Positions 44,855 through 54,034 of a stretch of 64,000 nt of DNA are shown piece after piece. Every line of letters begins with the position of its first letter. The stretch's first letter is position 1. Where the stretch lies: the NCBI RefSeq assembly GCF_006974105.1, contig NZ_CP036282.1, positions 4,216,001 through 4,280,000 of the forward strand. Direction: 5' to 3'. This stretch comes from Rhodoferax aquaticus. GTDB lineage: Bacteria; Pseudomonadota; Gammaproteobacteria; Burkholderiales; Burkholderiaceae_C. A program made the position numbers and the translations under genes. Under the pieces are notes generated by a model. The model was not told where the DNA came from. It did no database searches and saw only the letters and a program-made list of their open reading frames with translations.

Positions 44855-45802
44855 ATGGAAACCACTTTGCACATCCCTCTCGTCGGAATTGACTGGGGCA
44901 CCACCCACCGCCGCGCCTATGCCATCACAGCCCAAGGCACGTGCACCCAAGAAATGGCCGATGACCAGGGCGCACTCGCTAGCCAAGGAAACTTCGAAGC
45001 CGCCTTAAAGCAAGCGCTTGGCGCGCTCAACACCGACACGGACTGCGTGATCATGGCGGGCATGGTGGGCAGCGCGCTGGGCTGGCACGAGGTGCCTTAC
45101 GCCGACCAAGAGCTCGCACTGGAAGATCTGGGTAAGCACCTGTTTGCCGTGCCTGCCGGTACCACTGCCCCACCACGTTTTATTGTGCCGGGATACCGTG
45201 TGCGCAACGCGTGGGGGCAGCCTGACGTGATGCGCGGCGAAGAAACTCAACTTTTGGGCGCGGTCGTACAAGGGCACAGCGACGGTTGGTTTGTACTGCC
45301 CGGCACGCATAGCAAGTGGGTAGAGCTGCAAGACGGACGGGTGCGCCAACTGCGAACCTATATGACGGGGGAGTTGTTTGACCTCTTGGGGCGCCACGGC
45401 ACATTGGCAGCCGCTGCGGGCGTGGGCACCCCTGTCTGGGATGCCACCGCGTTTGCAAATGGAGTACGGGTGTCAGGGCAGCGCGCACTCAGCCATATGC
45501 TGTTTGCCAGTCGGGCCTTGGTGGTCTGCGGCGACATGCCAGCGGCCAGCACGCGGTCGTACTTGAGCGGATTGCTCATTGGCACGGAACTCAAAGACGT
45601 CATGCACAGCCATGCCAGCACGGGCACCGGCGCACTGTCACCGAGCCAGCAGCGCTTTCAGCTCATCGGCTCGCCTGAATTGGCACGCCACTACCAAACC
45701 GCAGCAGATTTGTTAAGTCTGCAATTCAACATCTTGGACCCCAAGGCCGCCTTTTTGGCCGCCGTCAGCCATTTGTACCAGCACGCACAGAAAAACACAT
45801 GA
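44855..45802 (+). CDS. dgoK: 2-dehydro-3-deoxygalactonokinase
   Basis: 315 residues. N-terminal phosphate-binding loop VGIDWGTTHRRAYAI and the family blocks CVIMAGMVGSALGWHEVPY, RGEETQLLGAV and PGTHSKWVELQDGRV are characteristic of DgoK. It phosphorylates 2-keto-3-deoxygalactonate at position 6 in the cytoplasm. Divergent from the DgoR-like gene and overlapping dgoA by four bases. Confidence 0.93.
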   Translation: METTLHIPLVGIDWGTTHRRAYAITAQGTCTQEMADDQGALASQGNFEAALKQALGALNTDTDCVIMAGMVGSALGWHEVPYADQELALEDLGKHLFAVPAGTTAPPRFIVPGYRVRNAWGQPDVMRGEETQLLGAVVQGHSDGWFVLPGTHSKWVELQDGRVRQLRTYMTGELFDLLGRHGTLAAAAGVGTPVWDATAFANGVRVSGQRALSHMLFASRALVVCGDMPAASTRSYLSGLLIGTELKDVMHSHASTGTGALSPSQQRFQLIGSPELARHYQTAADLLSLQFNILDPKAAFLAAVSHLYQHAQKNT

Positions 45803-46455
45803 CCCCTACCGACATCACACCCGCCCATCGCCTAGTTGCAAATGCCCGCACCATGCCCTTGGTTGCCATTTTGCGTGGCCTCACACCAGAAACCGCTGTG
45901 GACATTGGCCACGCTTTGGTGAACGCAGGGTTTCGCACCCTGGAAGTGCCGCTCAACCGGCCGGGCGCTCTGCGCTGCATTGAACTGTTAGTGCAGCATT
46001 TGCCAGCAGATACGCTGGTCGGTGGAGGCACCATGTTGACCCCAAGTGATGTGCAAGCGGTTTACGACGCCGGTGGGCGGCTGATGGTGTCGCCTAACTG
46101 TGCACCTGCCGTGATTCGGCATGCGGTTGGCCTGGGCATGCTGTGCGCGCCGGGTGTAGCCACCCCAACTGAAGCATTTGCTGCCCTAGAAGCTGGGGCA
46201 CATGCGCTCAAATTGTTCCCCGCAGAGATGGTGGGGCATGGTGGCCTCAAAGCGCTGAAGTCGGTGTTACCTGCGGGAACCGATTTGTGGCCCGTTGGAG
46301 GCATCACCCCCGAGAGCATGGGCGCATGGCGCGCAGCAGGCGCTACCGGCTTTGGGATTGGGGGGCAATTGTTTTCACCGGGTAGCCAAGCCGCGGACGT
46401 TGGGGTGCGTGCAGCAGCCTATGTGCAGGCTTGGCAAGCGCTGACCGCTGCTTAG
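45799..46455 (+). CDS. dgoA: 2-dehydro-3-deoxy-6-phosphogalactonate aldolase
   Basis: 218-residue KDPG/KDPGal aldolase-type barrel. Glu in TLEVPLNRPGAL and the Schiff-base Lys in HALKLFPAE are at the family positions. It splits KDPGal to pyruvate and glyceraldehyde-3-phosphate, the last step of the pathway. In E. coli dgoA was historically fused with the dehydratase gene; here it is a separate single-domain protein. ATGA overlap with dgoK. Confidence 0.93.
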   Translation: MTPTDITPAHRLVANARTMPLVAILRGLTPETAVDIGHALVNAGFRTLEVPLNRPGALRCIELLVQHLPADTLVGGGTMLTPSDVQAVYDAGGRLMVSPNCAPAVIRHAVGLGMLCAPGVATPTEAFAALEAGAHALKLFPAEMVGHGGLKALKSVLPAGTDLWPVGGITPESMGAWRAAGATGFGIGGQLFSPGSQAADVGVRAAAYVQAWQALTAA

Positions 46456-46467
46456 CTGCAAAAACCC

Positions 46468-47394
46468 TCAGTCACCCTCAGATGCCGCGGCCTTGAGCAC
46501 AAGCGCTTGCTCATACAAGGCATTGCGAGGCTCGCCGGTGATGTCAGCCGCTAGCTTGACCGCCACTTTGACCGGCAATTGCTCCAGCAGCAGCTTGAGC
46601 ACCCGCACACCCTGCCCCATTTGGGCCTGGGCGCGCGCGGGATGTAGCACCAAGGCAAACTCGCCGCGAACCCGATTGGCATCTGCTGCAAGCCACGCGG
46701 TGAGGTCTTGCGCAGCCACCGTTGCTATTTCTTCGAACTGCTTGGTGAGCTCGCGCCCTACGGTCACACGGCGCGTGCCCAACGCGCCCAGGGCTGCTGC
46801 CAGTGCTTCAATGCGATGCGGTGCCTCCAAAAGCACCACGGCCCGCTCTTGGGACGCTAGCGCCTGTACTGCGAAGCTGCGCTCGGTGGCCTTGGATGGC
46901 AAGAAGCCCACAAACATAAAACCACCGCTGTCGCCGCCCTCATCGACCAGTCCAGCAGCAGACACCGCCGTAATCACACTGCTCGCACCCGGCAAAGGCA
47001 TCGCGCGCAGCCCCTGGGCTTGCACCGCAGCCACCAAGCGCGCACCGGGATCACTCACCCCGGGTGTGCCCGCGTCACTCACATAGGCAATGCGCTTGCC
47101 TTGGCGCAGCAAGTCAATCACACCTTGTGCGGCTTGCGCCTCGTTGTGCTGGTGCAAGGCCAGCAATTGGTTGCTGGGTTTGTCAATGCCGTAGGCGCGC
47201 AGCAATGCTTGGGTATGGCGCGTGTCCTCGCAAGCTACAGCATCCACCAACCCCAGCACATGCAAGGCGCGCAAGGTAATGTCGGCCAAGTTGCCGATGG
47301 GCGTCGCCACGACATACAAGGTGCCGGCAGGATAATGCTGCTCAGACGCCGCATCGTGCGCTGCGCGCAAAGCGTTGGCATAGGTTGAAATCAA
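46468..47394 (-). CDS. rsmI: 16S rRNA (cytidine-1402-2'-O)-methyltransferase
   Basis: 308 residues with SAM-binding tetrapyrrole-methylase fold: TLYVVATPIGNLADITLRAL, EDTRHTQALL, SDAGTPGVSDPG, GFMFVGFLPSKATER. It methylates C1402 of 16S rRNA. The only suitable start is TTG at 47394-47392, preceded by AAAGGAAAAACC; no in-frame ATG occurs before the conserved region. This start shares a base with the yraN ATG on the other strand. Confidence 0.92.
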   Translation of the reverse strand: MISTYANALRAAHDAASEQHYPAGTLYVVATPIGNLADITLRALHVLGLVDAVACEDTRHTQALLRAYGIDKPSNQLLALHQHNEAQAAQGVIDLLRQGKRIAYVSDAGTPGVSDPGARLVAAVQAQGLRAMPLPGASSVITAVSAAGLVDEGGDSGGFMFVGFLPSKATERSFAVQALASQERAVVLLEAPHRIEALAAALGALGTRRVTVGRELTKQFEEIATVAAQDLTAWLAADANRVRGEFALVLHPARAQAQMGQGVRVLKLLLEQLPVKVAVKLAADITGEPRNALYEQALVLKAAASEGD

Positions 47395-47780
47395 TGGTTT
47401 TTCCTTTTCGCAAATCTGACACAGACACCACCAAACAGCGCGGCGATGCAGCAGAAGACATGGCCTTACGTTTTTTACAAAATGAAAAACTGCGTCTGCT
47501 GGAGCGCAATTATCGAACGCCGGGGCGTGGCGGTGGGGAAATTGACCTCATCATGCGCGCACCTGACGGCACGGTCGTGTTCGTCGAGGTGCGCCAACGC
47601 AAAAATGCCGCCTTCGGGGGCGCTGCAGCGAGCGTGACCAGCACCAAACAACGGCGCATTGTGTTCGCCGCCCGGCACTATCTGATGCGTTTGGCCACAC
47701 AGCCCCCGTGCCGGTTTGACATTGTGTCCATAGAACAAGGCCAGATCGACTGGCTGCCCGGAGCCTTTGATGCCCATTGA
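47394..47780 (+). CDS. yraN: YraN/UPF0102 family nuclease-like protein
   Basis: 128 residues with the family blocks [38 protein letters not shown] and [20 protein letters not shown], i.e. the E-D-E-x-K-like restriction-endonuclease fold. Function in the cell is unproven. Its ATG overlaps the rsmI start head to head. Next to diaA and dolP as in enterobacteria. Confidence 0.9.
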   Translation: MVFPFRKSDTDTTKQRGDAAEDMALRFLQNEKLRLLERNYRTPGRGGGEIDLIMRAPDGTVVFVEVRQRKNAAFGGAAASVTSTKQRRIVFAARHYLMRLATQPPCRFDIVSIEQGQIDWLPGAFDAH

Positions 47781-47847
47781 CCGTCGACAGCACCCCCGCA
47801 ACGAAGCTGTAACAGTGCCCACATTGGGCGCAGGTATCATTGGAAGC

Positions 47848-48447
47848 ATGCTCGAACAACGAATTCAACAGCACTTTATTGACAGTGCTGACCTTAAGTA
47901 CCAATCAGCGCAAGCGCTCAGCATCCCCATTGCCGCTGCTGTTCAGGCCGTGTTGGCCTGCGTCACCAGCGGTGGAAAAGTGCTGGCCTGCGGCAATGGT
48001 GGCTCAGCCGCCGACGCACAACACTTTGCCGCCGAGTTTGTAGGGCGCTTTGAACGGGAACGCCCCGAACTAGGTGCCATCGCACTCACCACCGACAGCT
48101 CCATCCTCACGGCAATTGCCAACGACTACGATTTCAACGCCATCTTCTCGCGCCAAGTGCGGGCCCTTGGCCAACCGGGTGACGTGCTGTTGGCCATCTC
48201 CACCAGCGGCAACTCGGGCAATGTCCTCAGCGCCATTGAAGCTGCGCATGAGCGCGAGATGGTGGTGATCGGACTGACCGGACGCGGCGGCGGCAAGATG
48301 GGCCAGTTGCTACGCGACACGGATGTGCATATTTGCGTTCCGCATGAGCGCACCGCACGCATTCAAGAAGTACATATTTTGACCCTGCATTGCATTTGTG
48401 ATGCAGTTGACTCCCAGCTACTGGGCGACCTGGAAAGCAACCCATGA
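47848..48447 (+). CDS. diaA: SIS-domain protein, DiaA/GmhA type
   Basis: 199 residues: [58 protein letters not shown]. The sequence matches both phosphoheptose isomerase GmhA and the replication initiator-associating protein DiaA; position between yraN and dolP favours DiaA. ATG 47848 chosen; the open frame starts 27 codons earlier but that part overlaps yraN and is not conserved. Confidence 0.88.
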   Translation: MLEQRIQQHFIDSADLKYQSAQALSIPIAAAVQAVLACVTSGGKVLACGNGGSAADAQHFAAEFVGRFERERPELGAIALTTDSSILTAIANDYDFNAIFSRQVRALGQPGDVLLAISTSGNSGNVLSAIEAAHEREMVVIGLTGRGGGKMGQLLRDTDVHICVPHERTARIQEVHILTLHCICDAVDSQLLGDLESNP

Positions 48448-49103
48448 ACATGACACCCTTGATCCGTAAAACTACTTTAGGCCTGCTCTTGGCAGGCAGT
48501 CTGGCTGCTTTGAGCGGCTGCTTCCCCCTGATGGTGGGCGGCGCTGTGATGGGCGGCATGGTGGCGTCAGACCGCCGCACCTCGGGAACCGTGGTGGAAG
48601 ACAACGCCATCGAACTCAAAGCGGCCAACCGTATTCGAGAAAACTTGGGCGAGCGTGTGCACGTCAATGTGACGAGCTACAACCGCCAAGTGCTATTGAC
48701 GGGTGAAGTACCCAACGCCCAAGACAAGCAGTTGGTCGAGCAGATCGTGTCTCGCGTGGAAAACGCACGCTCCATCGTGAACGAGCTTGCAATCATGGGC
48801 AATGCCACACTGACCCAGCGCTCATCGGACGCCTTGGTGACTGGCCGTGTCAAGGCGGCCATTGTCGACGCGAAAGACCTGTTTGCCAATGCTTTCAAGA
48901 TCACGACCGAGCGTGGTACGGTGTATGTGATGGGCCGCGTCACCCAGCGCGAAGGTAAACGCGCTACCGATGTCATCAGCAGTACCTCTGGCGTGCAGAA
49001 AGTGGTGCGCTTGCTGGAGTACATCTCCGAAGATGAATTGGCCGCCATGATGCCCAAGCCGGAAGCAGCGGACGCCAACAAAAAGTCCACGACACAGCCC
49101 TAA
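48444..49103 (+). CDS. dolP: BON-domain outer membrane lipoprotein, DolP (YraP)-like
   Basis: 219 residues. Lipoprotein signal ending LSGC (Cys about residue 26), then two BON domains ([26 protein letters not shown] and [26 protein letters not shown]). DolP protects outer membrane integrity in enterobacteria. ATGA overlap with diaA. A strong terminator follows. Confidence 0.88.
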   Translation: MNMTPLIRKTTLGLLLAGSLAALSGCFPLMVGGAVMGGMVASDRRTSGTVVEDNAIELKAANRIRENLGERVHVNVTSYNRQVLLTGEVPNAQDKQLVEQIVSRVENARSIVNELAIMGNATLTQRSSDALVTGRVKAAIVDAKDLFANAFKITTERGTVYVMGRVTQREGKRATDVISSTSGVQKVVRLLEYISEDELAAMMPKPEAADANKKSTTQP

Positions 49104-49141
49104 GGCTTAGCGGCGCTTGACCCAAGCGACCGCCACCAAAC

Positions 49142-49177
49142 AAAAGGCCTGCAGCGCTTACGTGCTGCAGGCCTTTT
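49142..49177. terminator. Strong bidirectional intrinsic terminator
   Basis: Perfect 14-bp arms AAAAGGCCTGCAGC and GCTGCAGGCCTTTT with an 8-nt loop, between convergent dolP and the dehydrogenase gene. A second small hairpin CGGGGC/GCCCCG lies at 49185-49200. Confidence 0.85.
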
Positions 49178-49208
49178 GTCATTTCGGGGCACAAGCCCCG
49201 TTAGCGCT

Positions 49209-50153
49209 TCACTTTAACCGTTTGATCAGGCTAGACGTATCCCAGCGCTTCCCGCCCATGTGCTGCACATCACCATAGAACTGGTCCACCAAGGCGGTGA
49301 CAGGCAGACGCGCGCCGTTGCGCTTGGCCTCGTCCAACACCAGCCCCAGGTCTTTGCGCATCCAATCCACCGCAAAGCCAAAGTCGAACTTGTCGGCCAC
49401 CATGGTTTTTCCGCGGTTGTCGAGCTGCCAGCTCTGGGCTGCGCCTTTGCCAATGACGTCGAGGACCTGGTTCATGTCGAGCCCTGCTTTTTGGCCAAAG
49501 GCAATCGCTTCGCTCAAACCTTGCACCAGGCCAGCAATGCAAATTTGGTTGACCATTTTGGCCAACTGGCCGGCACCGCTTTCCCCCAAGTGGGTGAAGG
49601 CACGGGAAAAGGCCATGGCAATCGGCTTGGCCAGTGCAAAGGCTGCTTCATCGCCGCCACACATCACCGTGAGCATCCCGTTTTGCGCTCCCGCTTGGCC
49701 ACCCGACACAGGGGCGTCCACAAACTGCAAGCCCAAGGCAAGCGCAGCGGCGCTGAGCTCACGCGCCACACTGGCGGACGCCGTGGTGTGGTCCACAAAC
49801 ACGGCACCAGGCTTCATGCCTGCAAAGGCACCATCAGGCCCGAGGACGACGCTGCGCAAATCATCATCATTGCCCACGCAGCAAAACACGACATCCGCAC
49901 CTTGCGCCGCGAGTTTGGGCGTGAGGGCATGGAAATTAACGATCTTTTCGCCGGCAGCGCCCGCGAAATCTGCACACCATGCTATCGATTTTGCAGTGGT
50001 GCGGTTGTAGACCGTCACGGGATGGCCCGCGCGCGCCAAGTGCCCGGCCATGGGGTAGCCCATGACACCCAAACCCAAAAATGCCACGCTGGTGGGCGTG
50101 CTGGGCTCATAGGTCTTGGCGTTAATGGCTGTGGAGGTATAGGGTGTAGTCAT
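49209..50153 (-). CDS. NAD(P)-dependent beta-hydroxyacid dehydrogenase (3-hydroxyisobutyrate dehydrogenase family)
   Basis: 314 residues. Rossmann start VAFLGLGVMGYPMAGHLARAG, substrate motif FVDAPVSGGQAGAQNG, catalytic Lys in GAGQLAKMVNQICIAG. An N-terminal extension of about 20 residues precedes the fold. Tartronate semialdehyde reductase or hydroxyisobutyrate dehydrogenase are both possible; the neighbours do not decide. Confidence 0.85.
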   Translation of the reverse strand: MTTPYTSTAINAKTYEPSTPTSVAFLGLGVMGYPMAGHLARAGHPVTVYNRTTAKSIAWCADFAGAAGEKIVNFHALTPKLAAQGADVVFCCVGNDDDLRSVVLGPDGAFAGMKPGAVFVDHTTASASVARELSAAALALGLQFVDAPVSGGQAGAQNGMLTVMCGGDEAAFALAKPIAMAFSRAFTHLGESGAGQLAKMVNQICIAGLVQGLSEAIAFGQKAGLDMNQVLDVIGKGAAQSWQLDNRGKTMVADKFDFGFAVDWMRKDLGLVLDEAKRNGARLPVTALVDQFYGDVQHMGGKRWDTSSLIKRLK

Positions 50154-50168
50154 GACAAAGCCAGTCGG

Positions 50169-51305
50169 TTAAACAATGGAGAAGCCTTCAGTGCCCGCGC
50201 TCAAGTCGCTAGAGCGGCCACGCTGGCTGTTGAGTTTGATCTGCAAGCGCAAGTCATTGACCGAGTCTGCATTGCGCAGCGCGTCTTCATAGGTAATGCC
50301 ATGCGCCTCGTACAAGTCATACAGCGCTTGGTCAAAGGTCTGCATGCCCATGTTGCGGCTCTTCTTCATCACCTCTTTGATTTCGGCGACCTCGCCCTTG
50401 AAAATCATGTCGGAGATCAGCGGCGAATTGATCATGATTTCTACTGCCGCTACACGGCCCTTGCCATCTTGCTTGGGGATTAAGCGCTGAGAGACCAAGG
50501 CCTTGAGATTCAAAGACAAGTCCATCAAGAGCTGAGAACGCCGCTCTTCGGGGAAGAAGTTGATGATGCGGTCCAGCGCCTGGTTGGCGCTGTTCGCATG
50601 CAGCGTGGCCAAGCACAGGTGGCCCGTTTCGGCAAAGGCAACGGCGTGCTCCATGGTTTCTCGGTCACGGATCTCGCCCATCAAAATCACGTCCGGCGCT
50701 TGCCGCAGGGTGTTTTTCAATGCAGCTTCCCAGCTGTCGGTATCCAAGCCCACTTCCCGCTGCGTGACCACGCAGTTCTTGTGCATGTGCACAAACTCCA
50801 CCGGGTCTTCCACCGTGATGATGTGCCCGTAAGAGTTTTCGTTGCGCCAGTCCACCATGGCCGCCAAGGTGGTGGATTTGCCCGAGCCCGTTGCCCCCAC
50901 CATGATGCACAGGCCCCGCTTGGACTGCGAAATCTCTTTGAGCACGTGGGGCACACCCAAGCCGTCAATCGTAGGGGGTATGCCCGGAATCACCCGCAAC
51001 ACCATGCCCACTTTGCCCTGTTGCACAAAAGCATTCACGCGAAACCGGCCAATACCTGCGGGCGAAATGGCGAAGTTGCCTTCTTTGGTGCGCTCAAACT
51101 CGGCCACTTGCTTGTCGCTCATGATGGAACGGGCCAGGGCCAAGGTGTGCGCTGTATTCAGGGGTTGCGGTGAGACCTTGGTGACCTTGCCATCGACCTT
51201 GATCGCAGGCGGAAAGTCCGCCGTAATAAACAAATCGCTGCCATTGCGACTGACCATCAGCTTCAACAGGTCATTGATAAATTTCGTTGCTTGATCGCGC
51301 TCCAT
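50169..51305 (-). CDS. pilU: Type IV pilus retraction ATPase PilU
   Basis: 378-residue PilT-like hexameric ATPase: PAS-like N-domain, Walker A GATGSGKSTTLAAM, Asp box TVEDPVEFVHMH, Walker B region PDVILMGEIRDRETME. It lacks the AIRNLIRE motif of PilT and has a C-terminal tail, both PilU features. It lies downstream of pilT on the same strand. Confidence 0.9.
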   Translation of the reverse strand: MERDQATKFINDLLKLMVSRNGSDLFITADFPPAIKVDGKVTKVSPQPLNTAHTLALARSIMSDKQVAEFERTKEGNFAISPAGIGRFRVNAFVQQGKVGMVLRVIPGIPPTIDGLGVPHVLKEISQSKRGLCIMVGATGSGKSTTLAAMVDWRNENSYGHIITVEDPVEFVHMHKNCVVTQREVGLDTDSWEAALKNTLRQAPDVILMGEIRDRETMEHAVAFAETGHLCLATLHANSANQALDRIINFFPEERRSQLLMDLSLNLKALVSQRLIPKQDGKGRVAAVEIMINSPLISDMIFKGEVAEIKEVMKKSRNMGMQTFDQALYDLYEAHGITYEDALRNADSVNDLRLQIKLNSQRGRSSDLSAGTEGFSIV

Positions 51306-51401
51306 GAGAGCACCTACCTTTCTTTAATTCAACCCGGAGTGCGCCAGGCCCTCACATATCAGGAATGCCGTGGAACCGGCTCTGCCGGGCCACTGGCATT
51401 G

Positions 51402-51537
51402 CCCCCTGCAAGGGGGAAAGCGGCTACACGCAGTGAGCAAGCCGGGGGGGGTGCCATGATTTCCCGCCGGGCCGCCCCAAGGGAAATCGCGCCCCCCTTG
51501 GGGGGCAGCGACCACACGAAGTGCGGGAGCGTGGGGG
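51402..51537. repeat. Two related GC-rich hairpin elements between pilT and pilU
   Basis: Element 1 (51402-51449) begins CCCCCTGCAAGGGGG, element 2 (51492-51537) begins CCCCCCTTGGGGGG. Both continue with a related AGCG-C-ACACG-AGTG tract and end in a G-run. A stem GATTTCCC/GGGAAATC (51458-51488) lies between them. Such units are common between Comamonadaceae genes; they make up most of the 238-bp pilT-pilU gap. Confidence 0.65.
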
Positions 51538-51543
51538 CCATGC

Positions 51544-52587
51544 TCACCCAGGAAAGTTTTCTGGAATCTTGGCCTTGGTGCGGGCTTCAGCCGCGCTGAT
51601 GACATTGCGGCGCACCAAGTCGGTCAAGTTTTGGTCCAAGGTTTGCATGCCCACGGCATTGCCGGTTTGGATGCTGGAATACATCTGCGCCACTTTGGCT
51701 TCGCGAATCAAATTGCGAATCGCGCTGGTGCCCAACATGATTTCGTGAGCGGCCACCCGGCCTTGGCCGTCTTTGGTTTTACACAGCGTTTGGGAAATCA
51801 CCGCCTGCAGTGACTCCGACAGCATGGCACGCACCATCTCTTTTTCGTCCGCAGGGAACACGTCAATGATCCGGTCAATGGTCTTGGCCGCACTAGAAGT
51901 GTGCAAGGTGCCAAACACCAAATGACCTGTTTCCGCAGCCGTCATGGCCAAGCGAATGGTTTCCAGGTCACGCATTTCCCCCACCAAAATGGCGTCGGGA
52001 TCTTCCCGCAGTGCCGATTTGAGCGCCGCCGCAAAGCTCATGGTGTGTGGCCCCACCTCGCGCTGGTTGATCAGGCACTTCTTGGACTCGTGCACAAACT
52101 CAATCGGGTCTTCCACCGTCAAAATGTGGCCAAACTCGGTCTCATTGAGGTAGTTGACCATGGCAGCTAGGGTGGTGGACTTGCCGGAGCCGGTAGGCCC
52201 AGTCACCAGCACCATGCCGCGTGGTTTCAGGGCCAGCTCGCCAAAAATCTTGGGCGCGTTGAGCTGCTCTAGAGACAAAATCTTGCTAGGAATGGTTCGA
52301 AACACCGCACCGGCACCCCGGTTGTGGTTGAAGGCATTCACCCGGAAGCGGGCCAAGCCGTCAATTTCGAACGAAAAGTCGATTTCCAAGAACTCTTCGT
52401 AATGCTTGCGCTGCCCGTCGTTCATGATGTCGTACACCATGGCGTGCACTTGTTTGTGGTCCAGCGGCTCCACGTTGATGCGGCGCACATCGCCATGCAC
52501 ACGGATCATGGGCGGCAAGCCAGCCGAAAGGTGCAAGTCGGACGCCTTGTTTTTAACGCTAAATGCGAGTAATTGGGTAATGTCCAC
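51544..52587 (-). CDS. pilT: Type IV pilus twitching motility ATPase PilT
   Basis: 347 residues. MDITQLLAFSVKNKASDLHL start typical of PilT, Walker A GPTGSGKSTTLAAM, TVEDPIEFVHES, and the PilT-specific AIRNLIRE motif in GTSAIRNLIREAK. The start codon is GTG at 52587; no ATG fits the conserved N-terminus. Powers pilus retraction at the inner membrane. Divergent from yggS. Confidence 0.95.
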   Translation of the reverse strand: MDITQLLAFSVKNKASDLHLSAGLPPMIRVHGDVRRINVEPLDHKQVHAMVYDIMNDGQRKHYEEFLEIDFSFEIDGLARFRVNAFNHNRGAGAVFRTIPSKILSLEQLNAPKIFGELALKPRGMVLVTGPTGSGKSTTLAAMVNYLNETEFGHILTVEDPIEFVHESKKCLINQREVGPHTMSFAAALKSALREDPDAILVGEMRDLETIRLAMTAAETGHLVFGTLHTSSAAKTIDRIIDVFPADEKEMVRAMLSESLQAVISQTLCKTKDGQGRVAAHEIMLGTSAIRNLIREAKVAQMYSSIQTGNAVGMQTLDQNLTDLVRRNVISAAEARTKAKIPENFPG

Positions 52588-52637
52588 GGAGGCCTCGTTC
52601 TGGGAGTTCGTTGCTAGTTTGGTACGCTCGCACGATT

Positions 52638-53339
52638 ATGACCACGATTGCCGAGAAGCTCCACCAAGTTCGCGCCGACATTGCAACCGCCTGTACACAG
52701 GCTGGGCGCCCCGCCCATGCCGTTACGCTATTGGCCGTATCCAAAACATTTGGCCCTGACGCGGTCGCCCAAGCCCATGCCGCCGGGCAAACCGCATTTG
52801 GCGAAAACTACATCCAAGAGGCGGTGGAGAAAATTGCAGCACTCCAGCACTTGCCGCTAGAGTGGCATTGCATAGGGCCTATCCAAAGCAACAAAACACG
52901 TTTGGTGGCCGAGCACTTTGACTGGGTGCACACGGTAGACCGCCTCAAAATTGCGCAACGACTGAGCGAGCAGCGCCCACCGCACCTAGGGCCACTCAAT
53001 ATCTGCATTCAGATCAATGTGGACGGTGGGCCCACCAAATCCGGCGTGCCCCCAGAGGAAGCGCTAGCGTTGGCCCAGGCAGTCGCTCAACTCCCCCACC
53101 TAAGGTTGCGAGGCCTCATGTGCATTCCAGAACCCGCTCCTGATTTTGAAGCAGCTTGCGCAGTGTTTACAAGGGCCACCGCCTTGTTTGGCACCCTTAA
53201 CGCCCAAAAACTTGGCTTAGACACTTTGTCCATGGGCATGAGTGCCGATATGGCGGCAGCCATTCGCGCGGGCAGCACCATGGTGCGGGTGGGCAGCGCC
53301 ATCTTTGGCGGACGCCCCGCCAAACCGTCCACGAACTGA
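52638..53339 (+). CDS. yggS: YggS/PLPBP family pyridoxal phosphate homeostasis protein
   Basis: 233 residues, alanine-racemase-like barrel. PLP Lys in LLAVSKTFGP, FGENYIQEA, EWHCIGPIQSNK and TLSMGMSADMAAAIRAGSTMVRVG are the family blocks. ATG 52638 is used. The pilT-yggS divergent pairing is widespread in proteobacteria. Confidence 0.93.
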   Translation: MTTIAEKLHQVRADIATACTQAGRPAHAVTLLAVSKTFGPDAVAQAHAAGQTAFGENYIQEAVEKIAALQHLPLEWHCIGPIQSNKTRLVAEHFDWVHTVDRLKIAQRLSEQRPPHLGPLNICIQINVDGGPTKSGVPPEEALALAQAVAQLPHLRLRGLMCIPEPAPDFEAACAVFTRATALFGTLNAQKLGLDTLSMGMSADMAAAIRAGSTMVRVGSAIFGGRPAKPSTN

Positions 53340-53343
53340 TGCG

Positions 53344-53853
53344 CTAACGGGTCGCGGGTTTCGCGAAGTCGCTTTCCACCCACGCAAGCGCGCTGGCGCG
53401 GTTGAGCTTGAAGCTAGGCGCAACACGCAGCTCGGCCAACAGCGCATCGCCATCGTCTTTGGCACTCAGTGTTGCGTACGGGTTGTCTTCATCGGGCACG
53501 ATGTCCAGCCGCACCGTCACCCGGGCGCTTAGACCAGAACCCTGGGCGACCGTCACCACAATGCTCTGGTGCAAGCTGGCGTGCAGCTGCTGCTCATGGC
53601 GGCGCACAAACTCAGACGCGGTTTTTACCAAGGTGCTAAACGCAGTGCTATCCAAGGGCTTGGGGTTCTTTTTGTCGCGCCCCATGGTCCAAGGCCCCAC
53701 CAGAGCGGGTTCTGGCTCGCCATCTTTGACCATGGCCACTGCCCATCCATCGTCATCTTCGTTCTTGATCACGCGGGCGGTCCACCCGTTGTCGCGCCAC
53801 AGGCGGGCTTCTTGTATTTTTGGGGATTCTTCAGTCACAACGTCGCTTTGCAT
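53344..53853 (-). CDS. Conserved hypothetical protein
   Basis: 169 residues from ATG 53853, soluble and acidic (LWRDNGWTARVIKNEDDDGWAVAMVKDGEPEP). No signal peptide, membrane helix or known motif recognised. The frame extends 40 codons upstream to 53973 but that part is not protein-like. It converges with yggS (4 bp apart). Confidence 0.65.
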   Translation of the reverse strand: MQSDVVTEESPKIQEARLWRDNGWTARVIKNEDDDGWAVAMVKDGEPEPALVGPWTMGRDKKNPKPLDSTAFSTLVKTASEFVRRHEQQLHASLHQSIVVTVAQGSGLSARVTVRLDIVPDEDNPYATLSAKDDGDALLAELRVAPSFKLNRASALAWVESDFAKPATR

Positions 53854-54034
53854 CACGCGCACGGCAGGTACAGCCGCCGCAAAGCGATGAGTATCGCACC
53901 CTAGCGCGCAAGCCCTGGCCACGACCAAGGCCCTATAGTGAAGCAGCACCCTGTCAACGTGGCAGTGGCGCAAATCGTTTCAAGCGTACGCCACGGGGCG
54001 CGGTGTCCCACTCTTAGAAAGTCCTACAGCACAT

